This document shows positions 45,380 to 55,355 of a stretch of 55,355 bases of DNA, one piece after another. A program made the translations under genes and the position numbers. The notes beneath the pieces are model-generated. The model saw only the letters and a program-made list of their open reading frames with translations. It did no database searches and had not been told where the DNA came from. Position 1 is the stretch's first letter; each line of letters begins with the position of its first letter. Source of the DNA: Gnetum montanum (Eukaryota > Streptophyta > Gnetopsida > Gnetales > Gnetaceae); contig MNCI01003675.1 of assembly GCA_015680685.1 (NCBI GenBank), positions 35,755 to 91,109 on the forward strand, in the 5' to 3' direction.

Positions 45380-46198
45380 GGAGACTCCATTACTCTTAAA
45401 AAACTAGATTCATTAAAAAATATTCAAAATTTAATCTTTAAATTAAATTTTTTGATGTTTTGAAATGGCTATATAAAGGTTTCAAACTAATTTTTAGGCT
45501 TTCGTAGGCTCAATTTGATTGTTCTATTACAAGGTTTAAATCTATTGGAAATGACTCTTGTTTCATAAAAATTTGATAATGGAATAAAAAATTATGGATA
45601 TTTAAAGTTGGAAAAATTTCACATTTTTTGTGACTTCCAAAGAGGTCACCCATTCTAGTATTATTCTAGGATGAGCATGCTTAAATACAGAATTTTTATC
45701 TTATTACTACCAATCCATCAAATTCCTTTTTCTTAAAAAAATTCTTTTTCATGTTTTCCTACTTATATTTTTTGTCTGTAAATTATCTTCTTCTTTTTTG
45801 ACTTTTTAATTTTTCGTCAATTGATGAAAAAAATTCAAAATTTTCTATTAATTGACAAAAAAAATTTAGAATTTTTTTTCAATTGACAAAAAAGTTTTCA
45901 TCACTAGGAGGCAAGGACGATAGCACTAGCAGTTACCATTGGCAACTAGGGAGGTATGGAATGGTAATATTAGTGATGGTTGATGAGGCAAGCACTGATG
46001 GGAGACTAGCTGCAATGGCTAGATACATTGTTGTGCGGTCGAGCCATATGGCCTAGCTATGTAATGGCATCGCTAGTCAACCATGATGGTTGGCATTAGT
46101 CTACTTGTCATTGTAGGGTGGGTAATATTTTTTTATAATAAATTAGATTATTATTATGAAAATATAAATATATTTATATTCAGTTTTTATAATAATGA
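45380..46198. other. AT-rich intergenic stretch, nothing recognised
   Basis: Mostly low-complexity A/T runs. The word 'caattgac/attgacaaaaaa' is repeated several times at 45815-45895. No supported frame or element end was seen. Confidence 0.5.
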
Positions 46199-46330
46199 GC
46201 TTATAAGGCTTGGTGGTTAGCTAGATGAAGCTTAAAAGATGGGTTTAATAATCTATAGATAACAGGTTGGATCCTTGATCCCAAAATTCTTTTGAAATGA
46301 TAATTTAAAAATTAAAAATTAGAAAAAGTT
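46199..46330 (+). mobile_element. Possible tRNA-derived SINE remnant
   Basis: The stretch 'ttggtggttagctagatgaag' (about 46211-46230) resembles an RNA polymerase III A box, and 'aggttggatccttgatccc' (about 46263-46282) resembles a B box (GGTTCGAATCC). They are roughly 50 bases apart, followed by an A-rich tail region to about 46330. This is the layout of a degenerate tRNA-like SINE head. No target duplication or second copy was found, so this is tentative. Confidence 0.25.
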
Positions 46331-46604
46331 ATACTTGCTTTTCTAAGTTAAATTTTATTAATTTTAATTAACAATATCTCATGAACCATGTGTTAGATTT
46401 TGATTAAATTGGTATTGTTGGAATCATCTTGGAGAGCACTACATGTTGGACTTATGATGACTTTAGTTTACTGGCCTTGTCAATCTTTAAATCAAGAAAA
46501 GTGATCATTAGTTAAAAATTAATTACCTATTAATGTAAGTTGTAACTATGCCTTTCTATAGTTAGTTCCACCTTCAATTATTTCTAGGATTTTAAAATTC
46601 TCTC

Positions 46605-46611
46605 TATAAAT
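46605..46611 (+). promoter_or_regulatory. TATA-like box upstream of the multi-exon pseudogene
   Basis: TATAAAT in the context 'ctctctataaattcacaca', about 90 bases before the ATG at 46699, a normal distance for a plant core promoter with a short leader. Confidence 0.4.
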
Positions 46612-46698
46612 TCACACAGGAAAGGAGATCTTTTTGTCCATCATCTTCAAATCAATCCATAGTAGTTGTAGGAATTTCTTGGCATAGATGTTTATGAC

Positions 46699-49659
46699 AT
46701 GACTTCTTTGAAGCATTTTGGTCAAGCTTCTCTCACCACTTCAGGTAGCTTAGCTTCTATTTCTATCATTTTACATCAAAATATTGTAGTTAAAGCCATT
46801 GATCTAATTCATAGTTTGTTAGATATCAAAAATTTTGAGTATCTCAAAACTTCTACATTGGTAGATGATGAGTGGCGAGGTACCCCTACACTCAACCATA
46901 CGAATATGAGTGTTTCACGCACAATCCAGTCAAACTCCGTAGATGGGCTAGTTGTGGTATCTAAATAGTCACTCGTTGATTGCAATTCGCTATCATCCCA
47001 CCTAGACTAGTATTTGCTTTGTCATGTATGGTTTAGTCCAGAGTGAGGTGTATGATGTGTTCCTAAACTAATGCTACTCCTGGGAGCAATGGAAAATGAT
47101 CTTTAATTAAGCTAGGAGGAAAAGGGGGAGAGAGTTATACTAAGAGGAGATAGGGAGAGAGAATCTAAACTAGCCTAAGTGCGATGAACATCCGTTCCTT
47201 AATCATCCGTACACATCTTGGACCTCGTGCACGACTACTACTGGGATTACCAAGTGCAAATCCTAGGTATGCTATTGGGTTACCAAGTAGTCACACTTAA
47301 ATGCTCATGATTAAGTCGTACTCATTCCATGTTTAAGGAGTTTAGGGTGAAGAGATATTAACTATGAAAGCCATACATAACAATAACAATTAAATAATTA
47401 AACTAAGTGAATGCTGCAATGATGAAGTAATCTCGATCTTTATTTCTGGTCATGTGTGTGTCCAAGTACATCACACTCAAACAAAGGTGTCGTACAAATA
47501 CAATCATCACACTGTGGGCATGCACTAGGAGAAAAGTGTTGAAAGGAAAAAGTGAATAAAAGACTCTACTCTAACACTAAACTGACTCACTAAAAACTAA
47601 CTAAAGACTCTCTTTCCGGTGTGCCTGGATGCGTATTTATAGGCCCACACAAGAACCATGATATCGCATATCCAATATCATGGGTCCGATATCACAACCA
47701 GATGAATCACGATTCATTAGTAGAGTTACTAGTTGTTCCTATTTTTAAAACTTCTTGTTGTAAGGACATCATAACAAATTGATGTAATGTTTATCATTTG
47801 GGGGAAAGTTCTCTTTCAAAAATTATTTTTAGACATTTAACAATTACTCTTACTACTATTTGAATAGTTTTAGGTTTTCACATTCCATTAAATCCTTTTG
47901 TAGTTAGCGTGTAATCACCCAAATTTCAAGCTTTTTGTTACCCAAATTATTTGGCTATTGTTGATTCTAATCTTCATTGAAAAAATATTACAAAGTTGAT
48001 TTTATTGATAAAATTGACTCTTAAATATGTTATTTTATATATAGCAATGTTTTATGGGATTCCCAATTTGCCCATGTTAAATTCTACTCAATCTATCTTC
48101 TTCATGATGCCAAAACTCATAGAGTGCATAATTAGTCTCTCTTATGTTTTACTACTTTATACCTTATCATGGAACTTGCTACTCCCACTAAAAGAAAACC
48201 AAAAGATCCTTATACTATATGTTTTGTATCCTTACTTATGACCTTAATCTTAAGTTATGTTGCTTTCACTAATAGCCTCTATCAATATGACCCTCATTTA
48301 TACCCTAAGTTTCTTGAAGAAGAAAGAGCTATGAGGATTCAAGTTTAAGATTCTAAAAAAGGTTAAGAAGTTCTTGCACAGGCCTACAATTCAAAAGGAG
48401 CTGATGAGGTATATAAATTTTGGATTTTATTTATATATTTTTCTTATTTATTTATTATTTGTCTTCATGGTATTTATATGCTACTTCACTTTGGGCTGTA
48501 GACCAAATCTGGACGAGATGCAAGGAAAGAAAATCTAGGAAAGAAGAAGGTAGTATCAACGGATCCTAGTTCCAAGGTTGGTTATAGATACATTCTTATT
48601 TTTATTGGCCTTACTATTTTTTTATACATGTACTTATATAACCCCTCTTTTTACTAGAAACAATGCACTAAAAAAGGTTCTAGTGGATAGGATACAAGTA
48701 GCAAACAAAAAGAAAAGGAAAAAGAACCAGAGGTAAATTCAACTACCTATCACTTATTAAGTTTTGATTACTTTTATTTTTTAAAATTTTTCTTCCATTT
48801 TTTTGTTGTAGATGTCCTTGGGTTGAGGGTAATTTATCCAAGAGTTGGAAAGAAAATGCCCATGTAAGTTTGATTTTGAGCGAACTATAATCCTTCTAGT
48901 GAAATCTCTACAAGTACACTCTCTATGGGTGACTTCAGTGAAGGATTCCACCATATCTAGGGACCCATATACTATATTAGCATTACTTGTTTCTGGATTC
49001 CTTACTATCAATGTGAATCCCTAGGTTATCATTAAGGGCTCACCATACTCCTTAAGATAGATTGTGGCTACTATAGAAGAGGAACTTGTTCTTATCCATA
49101 GTCTTAGCAATTGAATCACCAAGAACACTTCACACTCTATTTGTGAGGAGTATATCACTTAAGAAAATCTTGTTTCTATGATTTCAAAAGTGACTATGTG
49201 TTAGTGCACTCTCATGGTTCATCGGCATTTCACACCATTAAAATTAGAACTAGAGAGTGCTATTTGCTTGACCTGACACTTGTTGGATCATGATTGGATC
49301 CTCCAAATTGAAAATGATTAGCTTCATGTTAGTTTTGTAAATCATTTTTATTTTTTGTTTTTTCTTTCTATATTTATTTACTTATAATCCTTATCTTATG
49401 TCTACAAAGGAAGGAGAAATAATGACAAGAAGACGTGGCATAACAAATCCTTCAAATCAACTTATTAAAATTAGAACTTGCAAAGGCTGACCAGGTGAAG
49501 GATACTACTCAAAGTACCACAAAATACATTTGGAGACTTTGCGATGTCTTATTTGGATATCAGAATGTACTCGAGAAATATGATGATAGTAAGGAAGAAT
49601 GAGTGGCTTAAGCAAAGATTGTCAAGGATCTCCTTCATCTTTTCAAATTGGATGTTTGA
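46699..49659 (+). pseudogene. Multi-exon pseudogene of unknown function, split by a solo LTR
   Basis: A plus-strand gene-like structure. Exon 1 starts at the ATG at 46699 and continues, after removal of the solo LTR 46866-47719 and one TSD, to 48408, with in-frame stops and one frameshift. Exons 2 (48502-48576, 75 nt), 3 (48658-48732, 75 nt), 4 (48812-49336, 525 nt) and 5 (49414-49659, 246 nt) are all multiples of three. They are separated by four GT-AG introns of 77-93 bp, all in phase 0. Exons 2 and 3 are lysine-rich. Exon 5 encodes KLELAKADQVKD and VLFGYQNVLEKYDD, likely helical. Internal stops (for example in exons 1, 3 and 4) show it is dead. No known family is recognised; it may be a host gene or a transposon-derived ORF. 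Confidence 0.5.
46866..47719 (-). mobile_element. Solo LTR (TGATGAG family) inside exon 1 of the pseudogene
   Basis: An 854-bp LTR starting TGATGAGTGGCGAGGTACC, flanked by the perfect duplication GTAGA (46861-46865 and 47720-47724). The right end reads ATTCATTA, so the expected CA is TA, probably by mutation. The minus-strand TATA box (CCTATAAATA, 47634-47643) and GATATC palindromes (47660, 47688) are present. Removing it with one TSD lets the interrupted frame continue without a shift. Confidence 0.9.
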
Positions 49660-49793
49660 TTTCCTTTATTTTTGTTCATAGTCATACTTTTTTCATATCC
49701 CCTCTTCGTGATCTCCCTGTTTATATTAATGAAATGACTTTTGGGATGCCTTTCTTCTTTTTTGATCCACATCCAACTCCTAGACTGTGGTTT

Positions 49794-49805
49794 GCTTTGA
49801 TACCA
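49794..49805 (-). other. Primer binding site (initiator tRNA-Met type) of LTR F
   Basis: TGGTATCAAAGC on the minus strand, one change from TGGTATCAGAGC, two bases from the LTR end at 49808. Confidence 0.7.
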
Positions 49806-49807
49806 AA

Positions 49808-50303
49808 TGTGACATCCTATTTCTAGATGTAATGAATATGGTCATTTGTCACATAAAAATGTCATATAATATGAAAATGAATTAGAATGCTCATTAAACT
49901 TGCAAATAATGGTAGAGGAAATAGAATTGAAAGGAAAATTAAAAAATGAAACTTTATTAATGAAATTGTTGGGTACGCTATTAATGATCCTAGGTTATCT
50001 TCTTATGGCACATAGGATCTTAAAGAGAATCCAGCACTGTCACCATGGTTAGGACATTAGACTGAAAGGATGATCAATTCCTTCTTGTCCTACTTCACCT
50101 TACTTTTGTCACTTGCTAATCTAGTTCCATAACTTCATGCTAATATGACCTCTAAGCCTAGCCTTAAATTTCATAATTTAAATCCATCCTTGAGGGGTAC
50201 CATGAATATTTACGATTCCTCATAATGAAGCACCCCTTCTTTGAAAGGTTAATTACATGATTAATAATATAATTCAACCCTTAATAAGGAATGGGATGTT
50301 ACA
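49808..50303 (-). mobile_element. LTR F: 5' LTR of a truncated minus-strand gypsy element
   Basis: A 496-bp stretch from TGTGACATCC to GGATGTTACA, a 10-base terminal inverted repeat with one mismatch. A Met-type primer binding site adjoins the left end. No gag follows on the minus side before the pseudogene ends at 49659, so at most about 135 bases of internal region remain. No duplication was found across it (CCAAA versus ACATG), which agrees with a truncated element rather than a solo LTR. Confidence 0.7.
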
Positions 50304-51200
50304 ACATGAAAGACATAAGGAATGTTGTCAAGTATATTATAGATAAAATTGAGAATTTGAAAGAGAACAAAGAGTAATCTCCATCATTAAGGACATCTAG
50401 GTAAGAGAAAAACTCAATGGCATCTTTAGAAAGGCATTTAGCTATGTAAAATTTTGAAGATGACATTCCTTTTAAGGATGAAGATTTTGAAAAGGATGAG
50501 GAACAAGATGAGATCCCTTATGCTTAAAAAATTGAAGATTAATATCATTGATTCAAATATTCAAAGAAAGGGAAGAAGGAACCTACTTTAAAGTTCCAAG
50601 GAAACTTAAGTAAAGGAATTGAGATTACTTATGTTAGGAAATTTAAGCATACCTCTTGATTACCTCATGTTGAAGTAACAACCATTAATGCATGAAAGGT
50701 AATAAATCATTTTCTTTTTAGCTCAATAATTTGAATAAGTATGTTAAGCTTGAAGAAGTTAAAGAACATAGAAAGGTATCATGTGCTAAAATCAATCTTT
50801 AGGATATGACACAAGTATGGTAAAAGAAAAAGAGTTATGATTACATTGTAATCAATATGTTCAAATTAAAGATTGGTATCTTATGAAATTCATGCTTAAG
50901 AAAAAATTGAAGAAGATCCAACATAAGCAAGAAGTCATATAAAGATTAAAATAGATGAGACAAGATAAAAAAAATGTCAAGAAGTATTACATGGACTTTT
51001 GAAAAGCTTTCCAACAAGATAAGATTCATTTGAATGAATTTGAGCAAGCTTCTAACTTCATATGTGGCTTAAAGATGAAATACAATAATAACTCACATTG
51101 TATGAAGCTTAAACATTGGATGAGAAGTTAAAAAGAAACTCCATGGCTATAATAGAGCTCTCAAGTCTTCTAAGGGTAAACACTCCAAAGCTTCCAAAGA
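50304..51200 (+). pseudogene. Retrotransposon gag remnant (plus strand)
   Basis: The plus-strand reading path is broken by stops and frameshifts. At about 50860-51080 it gives WYLMKFMLKKKLKK, then MRQDKKNVKKYYMDF and IHLNEFEQASNFICGLK. This is the Retrotrans_gag pattern (W..fK..L...F then L.Q....v.eY...F.....i...e......F..GLk). Earlier parts (about 50450-50650) are acidic (FEDDIPFKDEDFEKDEE). Polarity is opposite to LTR F, so it belongs to another element. No intact domain remains. Confidence 0.5.
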
Positions 51201-54200
51201 AGATAAGTATAATACCCTCCCTACCTAACCTCGATGAAGAAGACATTACTTCAGTCTAATCACTAAACCCCTGATCATGGCAATACTAAACATGCAAGAA
51301 TGAAATAAAGTTATTCCATGAAAGATGAAAAAGTAAAATATTGAATTATAGAGCATTGATGAAAGCAAGATGCATGCGCCATGATCTCATAATGAAAATG
51401 AAATATTAATACATGGAAATCAAGAGTAATGTGAATGAATGATTTAATGTATCTATACAAGTGCCAAAATAAATAAAACGCAAGGTAAAGCAATGGTTTC
51501 ATGATATCATAAGGCATCAATGGAAGCTAATGTCATAGCATGATATAAGAAAAAATTATGTTTACTAATCTAGATAAAGGATCATGAATAAAAGAGATAA
51601 AATTTATGTATGTGTACAAGATATGCAAAAGCATGTACAAGCACAATAAAGCTGTAATATAAGATATCATAGCATAAACAAGATATAACAAGATAAACTA
51701 CATATAATCAAGATTTAATTTTATCTAATATAATCAGCCAACTACCCATGGATTAAAAGTCACTAATAAACATGATTTTTTGAAAAATATCTAATAACAT
51801 CAAATATACATCTACAAGAATTCTCAAAACTATATCTCTAGAATTATGCATCCCCTAGTAATCTATATTTTTCATCTCCAAGCAACATATAAATATTCAT
51901 GATCATGATAAGAATATTAACCATATTCTATTCCAAGTAGGAATAAATTAGCAGCATACTAGCAACTATAAGAATAACATAAAACCTCTATCTACTATGA
52001 TAGAAAGTAAATGTATCTACCAAAATCCATCATAATTGAGAGTGTCCAAGTACATAAACATCAATAGTTCATCCATTTATGAATGATGATCCTAATCATA
52101 AATAATAACAATATCTAAATGATAACTCTTAAAAACAAAAATCATAATAATAAAGCCTCTATGCATGGGGTTCACCAACTTCTCAATCCCCAAACATTTC
52201 CATAAATAATTACCTAATTAAAATTCACATAACTTGAAACTTAGACATGTCATGTCATAATGCTTATAAACTTAAGGAAGAATTGACCATAAGCATTATT
52301 AAACTAAGATTCAAAAGTGCATGGTATGAAAGAATATCGACATTGAAGTGCTTCTAATTAATAGCCATAAAATATAACATAATTCATGATCTCAAAATAT
52401 TCAATAATAAATATCATTAGTACATCAAGTCCAATACATTATGTTCATAAATACATCAATTCTTAAAAGAAATTGCAACTAAAAATAAGAAAATAGGCTT
52501 TATCAATCAAACTCCAATAACCATGAATCTCCTAGCTCCTAATACTTGAATCTACATATAAACATATAGGAAGGGTTAGAAACCTTATGGTAGAGCCAAC
52601 AACCTTTGTGCATCTCAAATAAGTTGTATAATGAAGCCACATGTCACACACAAAATACCATCTCAAAATTCATGAGAATAGAATCCATATCTAAGTTAAA
52701 AATTGTGATGGTATATAGAATGTAAAAGAATAGATTATTCATAATTACTTTATAAGTTGATCCTTCTTAAGGACTAGTTGGCCCATGAAAGTCTCACCTA
52801 TCTTGGTTGCAATTGATGATCCTCCTTAGAGACTAGTTAACCAAGCCTCACTTAATCTTAGATAACATCTATCTTAAAAGCAACCCTTGTGCTTTACTTA
52901 CTCTATCATTTTAAATCATGAAATTAAAGAATCTACTATAAGAATAATCACAAGCAATGTAAGTAGGCACTCGTGGCAAATTAATCCTTCCACAATGCTT
53001 GCCCATTATCATAGCCTATGCATAATCATAGGAGATGTGGTCAAGTAATGTAACAATCTATATTTTCAAATTTTATGATTAATCTCTTTATCATTGTACT
53101 TTCTGCTTATGGTTTGTGGATGTTATGTTATGCTTTGGTTATGCTTGTTATCTAATAGATTTTCCATATTTATATTTTATGTTTATGTATATTTTAATAT
53201 TATTCATTATTTTAATTATGTGTTATTATTATTTTAGCTAGTATGCACTAACCCAATAAATGATTTTTCATAGATTCTCATGAAGGTTATGGTATGAGCA
53301 TGTGATGGTATGGTTGATTTTTGTGTGAGCATGATATTTTATTTTAATAATTTAATTTTTGTGGCATATACTAATCCCTCATCTTATGGTTTTGTCATGA
53401 TTTTTAGTTTTGTTGAAGATTACATATGTTACATAAAATTTTTGTTGATTATGTTTTAGGTTTTTTTTTTTGAAAATTATAGAGTTATGTTACAATGGAT
53501 ATTTTGGGTGATTTTCCATAAAAACCCCACACTCCATTTAATTAATCACTTTGGTATCCATTTTCTTAGACATGGAAGTGCTATTAGGTTAAAGGCTTGG
53601 GGATTTGCATGGATCTTTTCTAATTTGTGATTCTGACATTATGAAAGCTTATGATTGATTTCAAATGCTATTGTGAGTTTATACTTTAATCTTCTAGGTA
53701 AGTAATCTTGGCATTTTTTCTTGATCGTTTCAGTTCATAGGTTTGTGCACTTTCAATGAGGGTTGGATATTATTAAGTATCTTAAATTTATATGAATTTT
53801 ATAAGGTTTTAGGCCTTACTTTGCATGCTAGTAGCTTCATTTTTGTGCTTTAATTTGTTATTCCTTTCTATTATAATTTTATGTCTTTTGTTGATTTTAG
53901 ATTTCAAGTGTTTTATGAGAATTATTCTATAAATTGTTTGGAATATGAGTATTACTCATTTTCTTTGTATTAAGGTGTTGATATATTTTTCTTTATGTAG
54001 ACTATTTTGGATTTGGGTCATTTCATGAGATTCCAAGTCTTTATCATTTACAAAGTTTTCTATAGATTCTCTTAGGGTTTGGACGCCTTTGTGATGTTGA
54101 GGCTTTGTTATTCATATTTCCTCTGATTTATGAGTCCTTTATGCTTGTTATAATTTTTTCTCTATGTCCCTAGTGTCTCTTATTAATTTTTAAATATTTT

Positions 54201-54239
54201 TTATTCTTTTTTAGCTATTTTTTACTATTTTGAAATCTA
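51201..54239. other. AT-rich region, nothing firmly recognised
   Basis: Very AT-rich sequence without supported frames. The segment from 'ataataccctccctacc' (about 51210) to 'gtaatgtaaca' (about 53053) has ends faintly like those of long gypsy LTRs (TGTAATACCC...TTACA). It also contains a short internal repeat ('gatccttcttaaggactagttggcc' and 'gatcctccttagagactagttaacc', about 52758 and 52820), but there is no second copy, PBS or TSD to support it. 53054-54239 is T-rich with no recognised content. Confidence 0.35.
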
Positions 54240-54780
54240 TGCCAAAACCACAAGTCATGTTGTGATTGCCAGTGCTAACCATGAGTTGTAGTGGGATCAT
54301 AATAAGGTCATGCTTTACCCTTAGCCATCATGCATGTATTTTAGTTTTTCTTTTAGCAAACATAGAACATCACAAGTCATGGTCTAGTTGTGGTTTGTTT
54401 GTGGTATGTCACCACAAGTTGTGTTGAGATCATGGAAAAGTCTTCCTTGTCTTTTGGGTCATTTTGTATCATTTTTTAAGTTTTCTTCTCAAGCATGGAT
54501 CATAGTGAGATTGTAGTCTATCCATCATGAATTGTGTTAAGTTCATGACATACCTTTATCATTTTTATTATCTTACACTATTTCTTATGATTTCTAGTTA
54601 ATCATGGATCATGGTTAGATCATGATCAAGTTGTGGTTAAGGGTTTTCAATGAAGTTTATATTGATGAGTTCTCTCTCAATACCATTACCTATGGTTAGT
54701 TCATGGTCAGCTATCATTAGTTATGGTCAGGTGGTGGTTAGCTACCATGAGTTGTGGTGAGATCATAGTATTCCAATTTT
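54240..54780. repeat. Degenerate short-motif repeat
   Basis: Words such as 'ccatgagttgtggtgagatcatgg', 'caccacaagttgtg' and 'atggtcaagttgtggtt' recur at irregular spacing, giving a loose tandem pattern with no fixed period. It may be an old minisatellite. No coding frame is supported. Confidence 0.5.
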
Positions 54781-54879
54781 ACTATTCTTTATTCCTTCTT
54801 GTCATTGGAGATAAATTTGACCCATTTCGATAGCATTTGACCTTATTCAACTTAGCTTATTATACCTAGGTTATGTTGG

Positions 54880-55355
54880 TGATGAGTGGCGAGGTACCCC
54901 TACACTCAACCATACGAAACGAGCGTAGCACGCACGATCCGATCGAACTCTGCAGACTAAATGCCTACATGCTGCATGGAACACTTGGGGTTAATCATTC
55001 GTTGTCTTCCCAGACTTACTTATGTTTGTCATGGTGTATGGTTAAGTAAGTCCGAGGTATATGATTTTTATATCTTTTATGTTTTTCTCCTATGCTATCG
55101 AGGTGAAGGGTTGAGGAACTAACTAACTATAACTAATGACTAAGTCTAAATTAACTAGCGTCAGCATCCGTTCCCACTTACTGTACACACCCTGAACTAT
55201 GCAACTGTGGCTACCAAACACTAATTGTTACTGGGATCACCACACGTAACGCACGTGCTCTAAGTGGTCGTACTGAGACACTTAACTACCCTAAACATGA
55301 TAAGCATCCGTTCCTTGGCAATCTGTACACATCCTTGAATGCTCGTAACCAAGTC
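54880..55355 (-). mobile_element. Partial LTR (TGATGAG family, subtype II), truncated by window end
   Basis: Starts TGATGAGTGGCGAGGTACC and follows subtype II (gactaaatgcctacatgc; ctgggatcacc) for 476 bases to the window end. The five bases before it are GTTGG. The matching duplication would lie outside. Whether it is solo or part of an element cannot be told. Confidence 0.88.

Noticed and set aside
48781-49011. Minus-strand frame of 76 codons
   Set aside because: It lies opposite exon 4 of the plus-strand pseudogene, whose phase and splice sites are better supported.
51210-53053. A roughly 1.84-kb stretch with faintly LTR-like ends
   Set aside because: No second copy, primer binding site, polypurine tract or target duplication is visible, so it is not listed as an element.

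Overview
The window is repeat-dominated, AT-rich nuclear DNA from a land plant, probably one with a large genome. The species cannot be named from the sequence. Nearly everything recognisable is decayed LTR retrotransposon: Ty3/gypsy elements (mostly of Athila/Tat type, with a tRNA-Asp-like primer binding site and a CX2CX3HX4C gag knuckle), plus one Ty1/copia 3' end. No intact host gene was found. There are no rRNA genes, CRISPR arrays or convincing tRNA genes.

Layout. Positions 1-31890 are a stack of nested elements, almost all on the minus strand. A gypsy element (called D here) is present as two partial copies, at 266-13307 and 30340-31890. Both copies carry an LTR of a second family at the same site (TSD CTCAC). 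In the left copy this is a solo LTR (615-1421). In the right copy it is the 5' LTR of a gag-only element B (16080-30334). A further 9.8 kb element A (20177-29988) sits inside that LTR, flanked by a perfect ATTGG duplication, and the solo LTR shows the empty site. The left D copy is also interrupted by element C (2211-12975), an unusual LTR-internal-LTR-internal-LTR composite that has lost its pol gene and carries two different short tandem arrays. Between C and B lie a broken ORF1-like coding region (13308-15501) and a 194-N assembly gap.

From 31891 to 33568 are a candidate D LTR and the 3' end of a plus-strand copia element. From about 33570 to 44357 is a tandem array of 14 full copies and one partial copy of a roughly 745-bp unit, with an eroded minus-strand reading frame repeated in the units.

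The right-hand part (44358-55355) is more sparsely populated. It contains the best candidate for a gene that is not an ordinary retroelement: a plus-strand, multi-exon pseudogene (46699-49659). It has a TATA-like box, four short GT-AG introns, and exons 2-5 all multiples of three. Its first exon is split by a solo LTR with a GTAGA duplication. Beyond it are a gypsy LTR with an adjoining primer binding site, a plus-strand gag remnant, AT-rich sequence without recognisable content, a degenerate short-motif repeat, and the start of another LTR of the TGATGAGYGGCGAGG family that runs off the window.

There is no working operon or pathway here. The features relate through order of insertion. D came first, then B (in D), then A (in B), with C inserted separately into D. 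Catalytic sites in A are individually broken (protease G to S, RNase H D to N, integrase D to E), so the elements look inactive.
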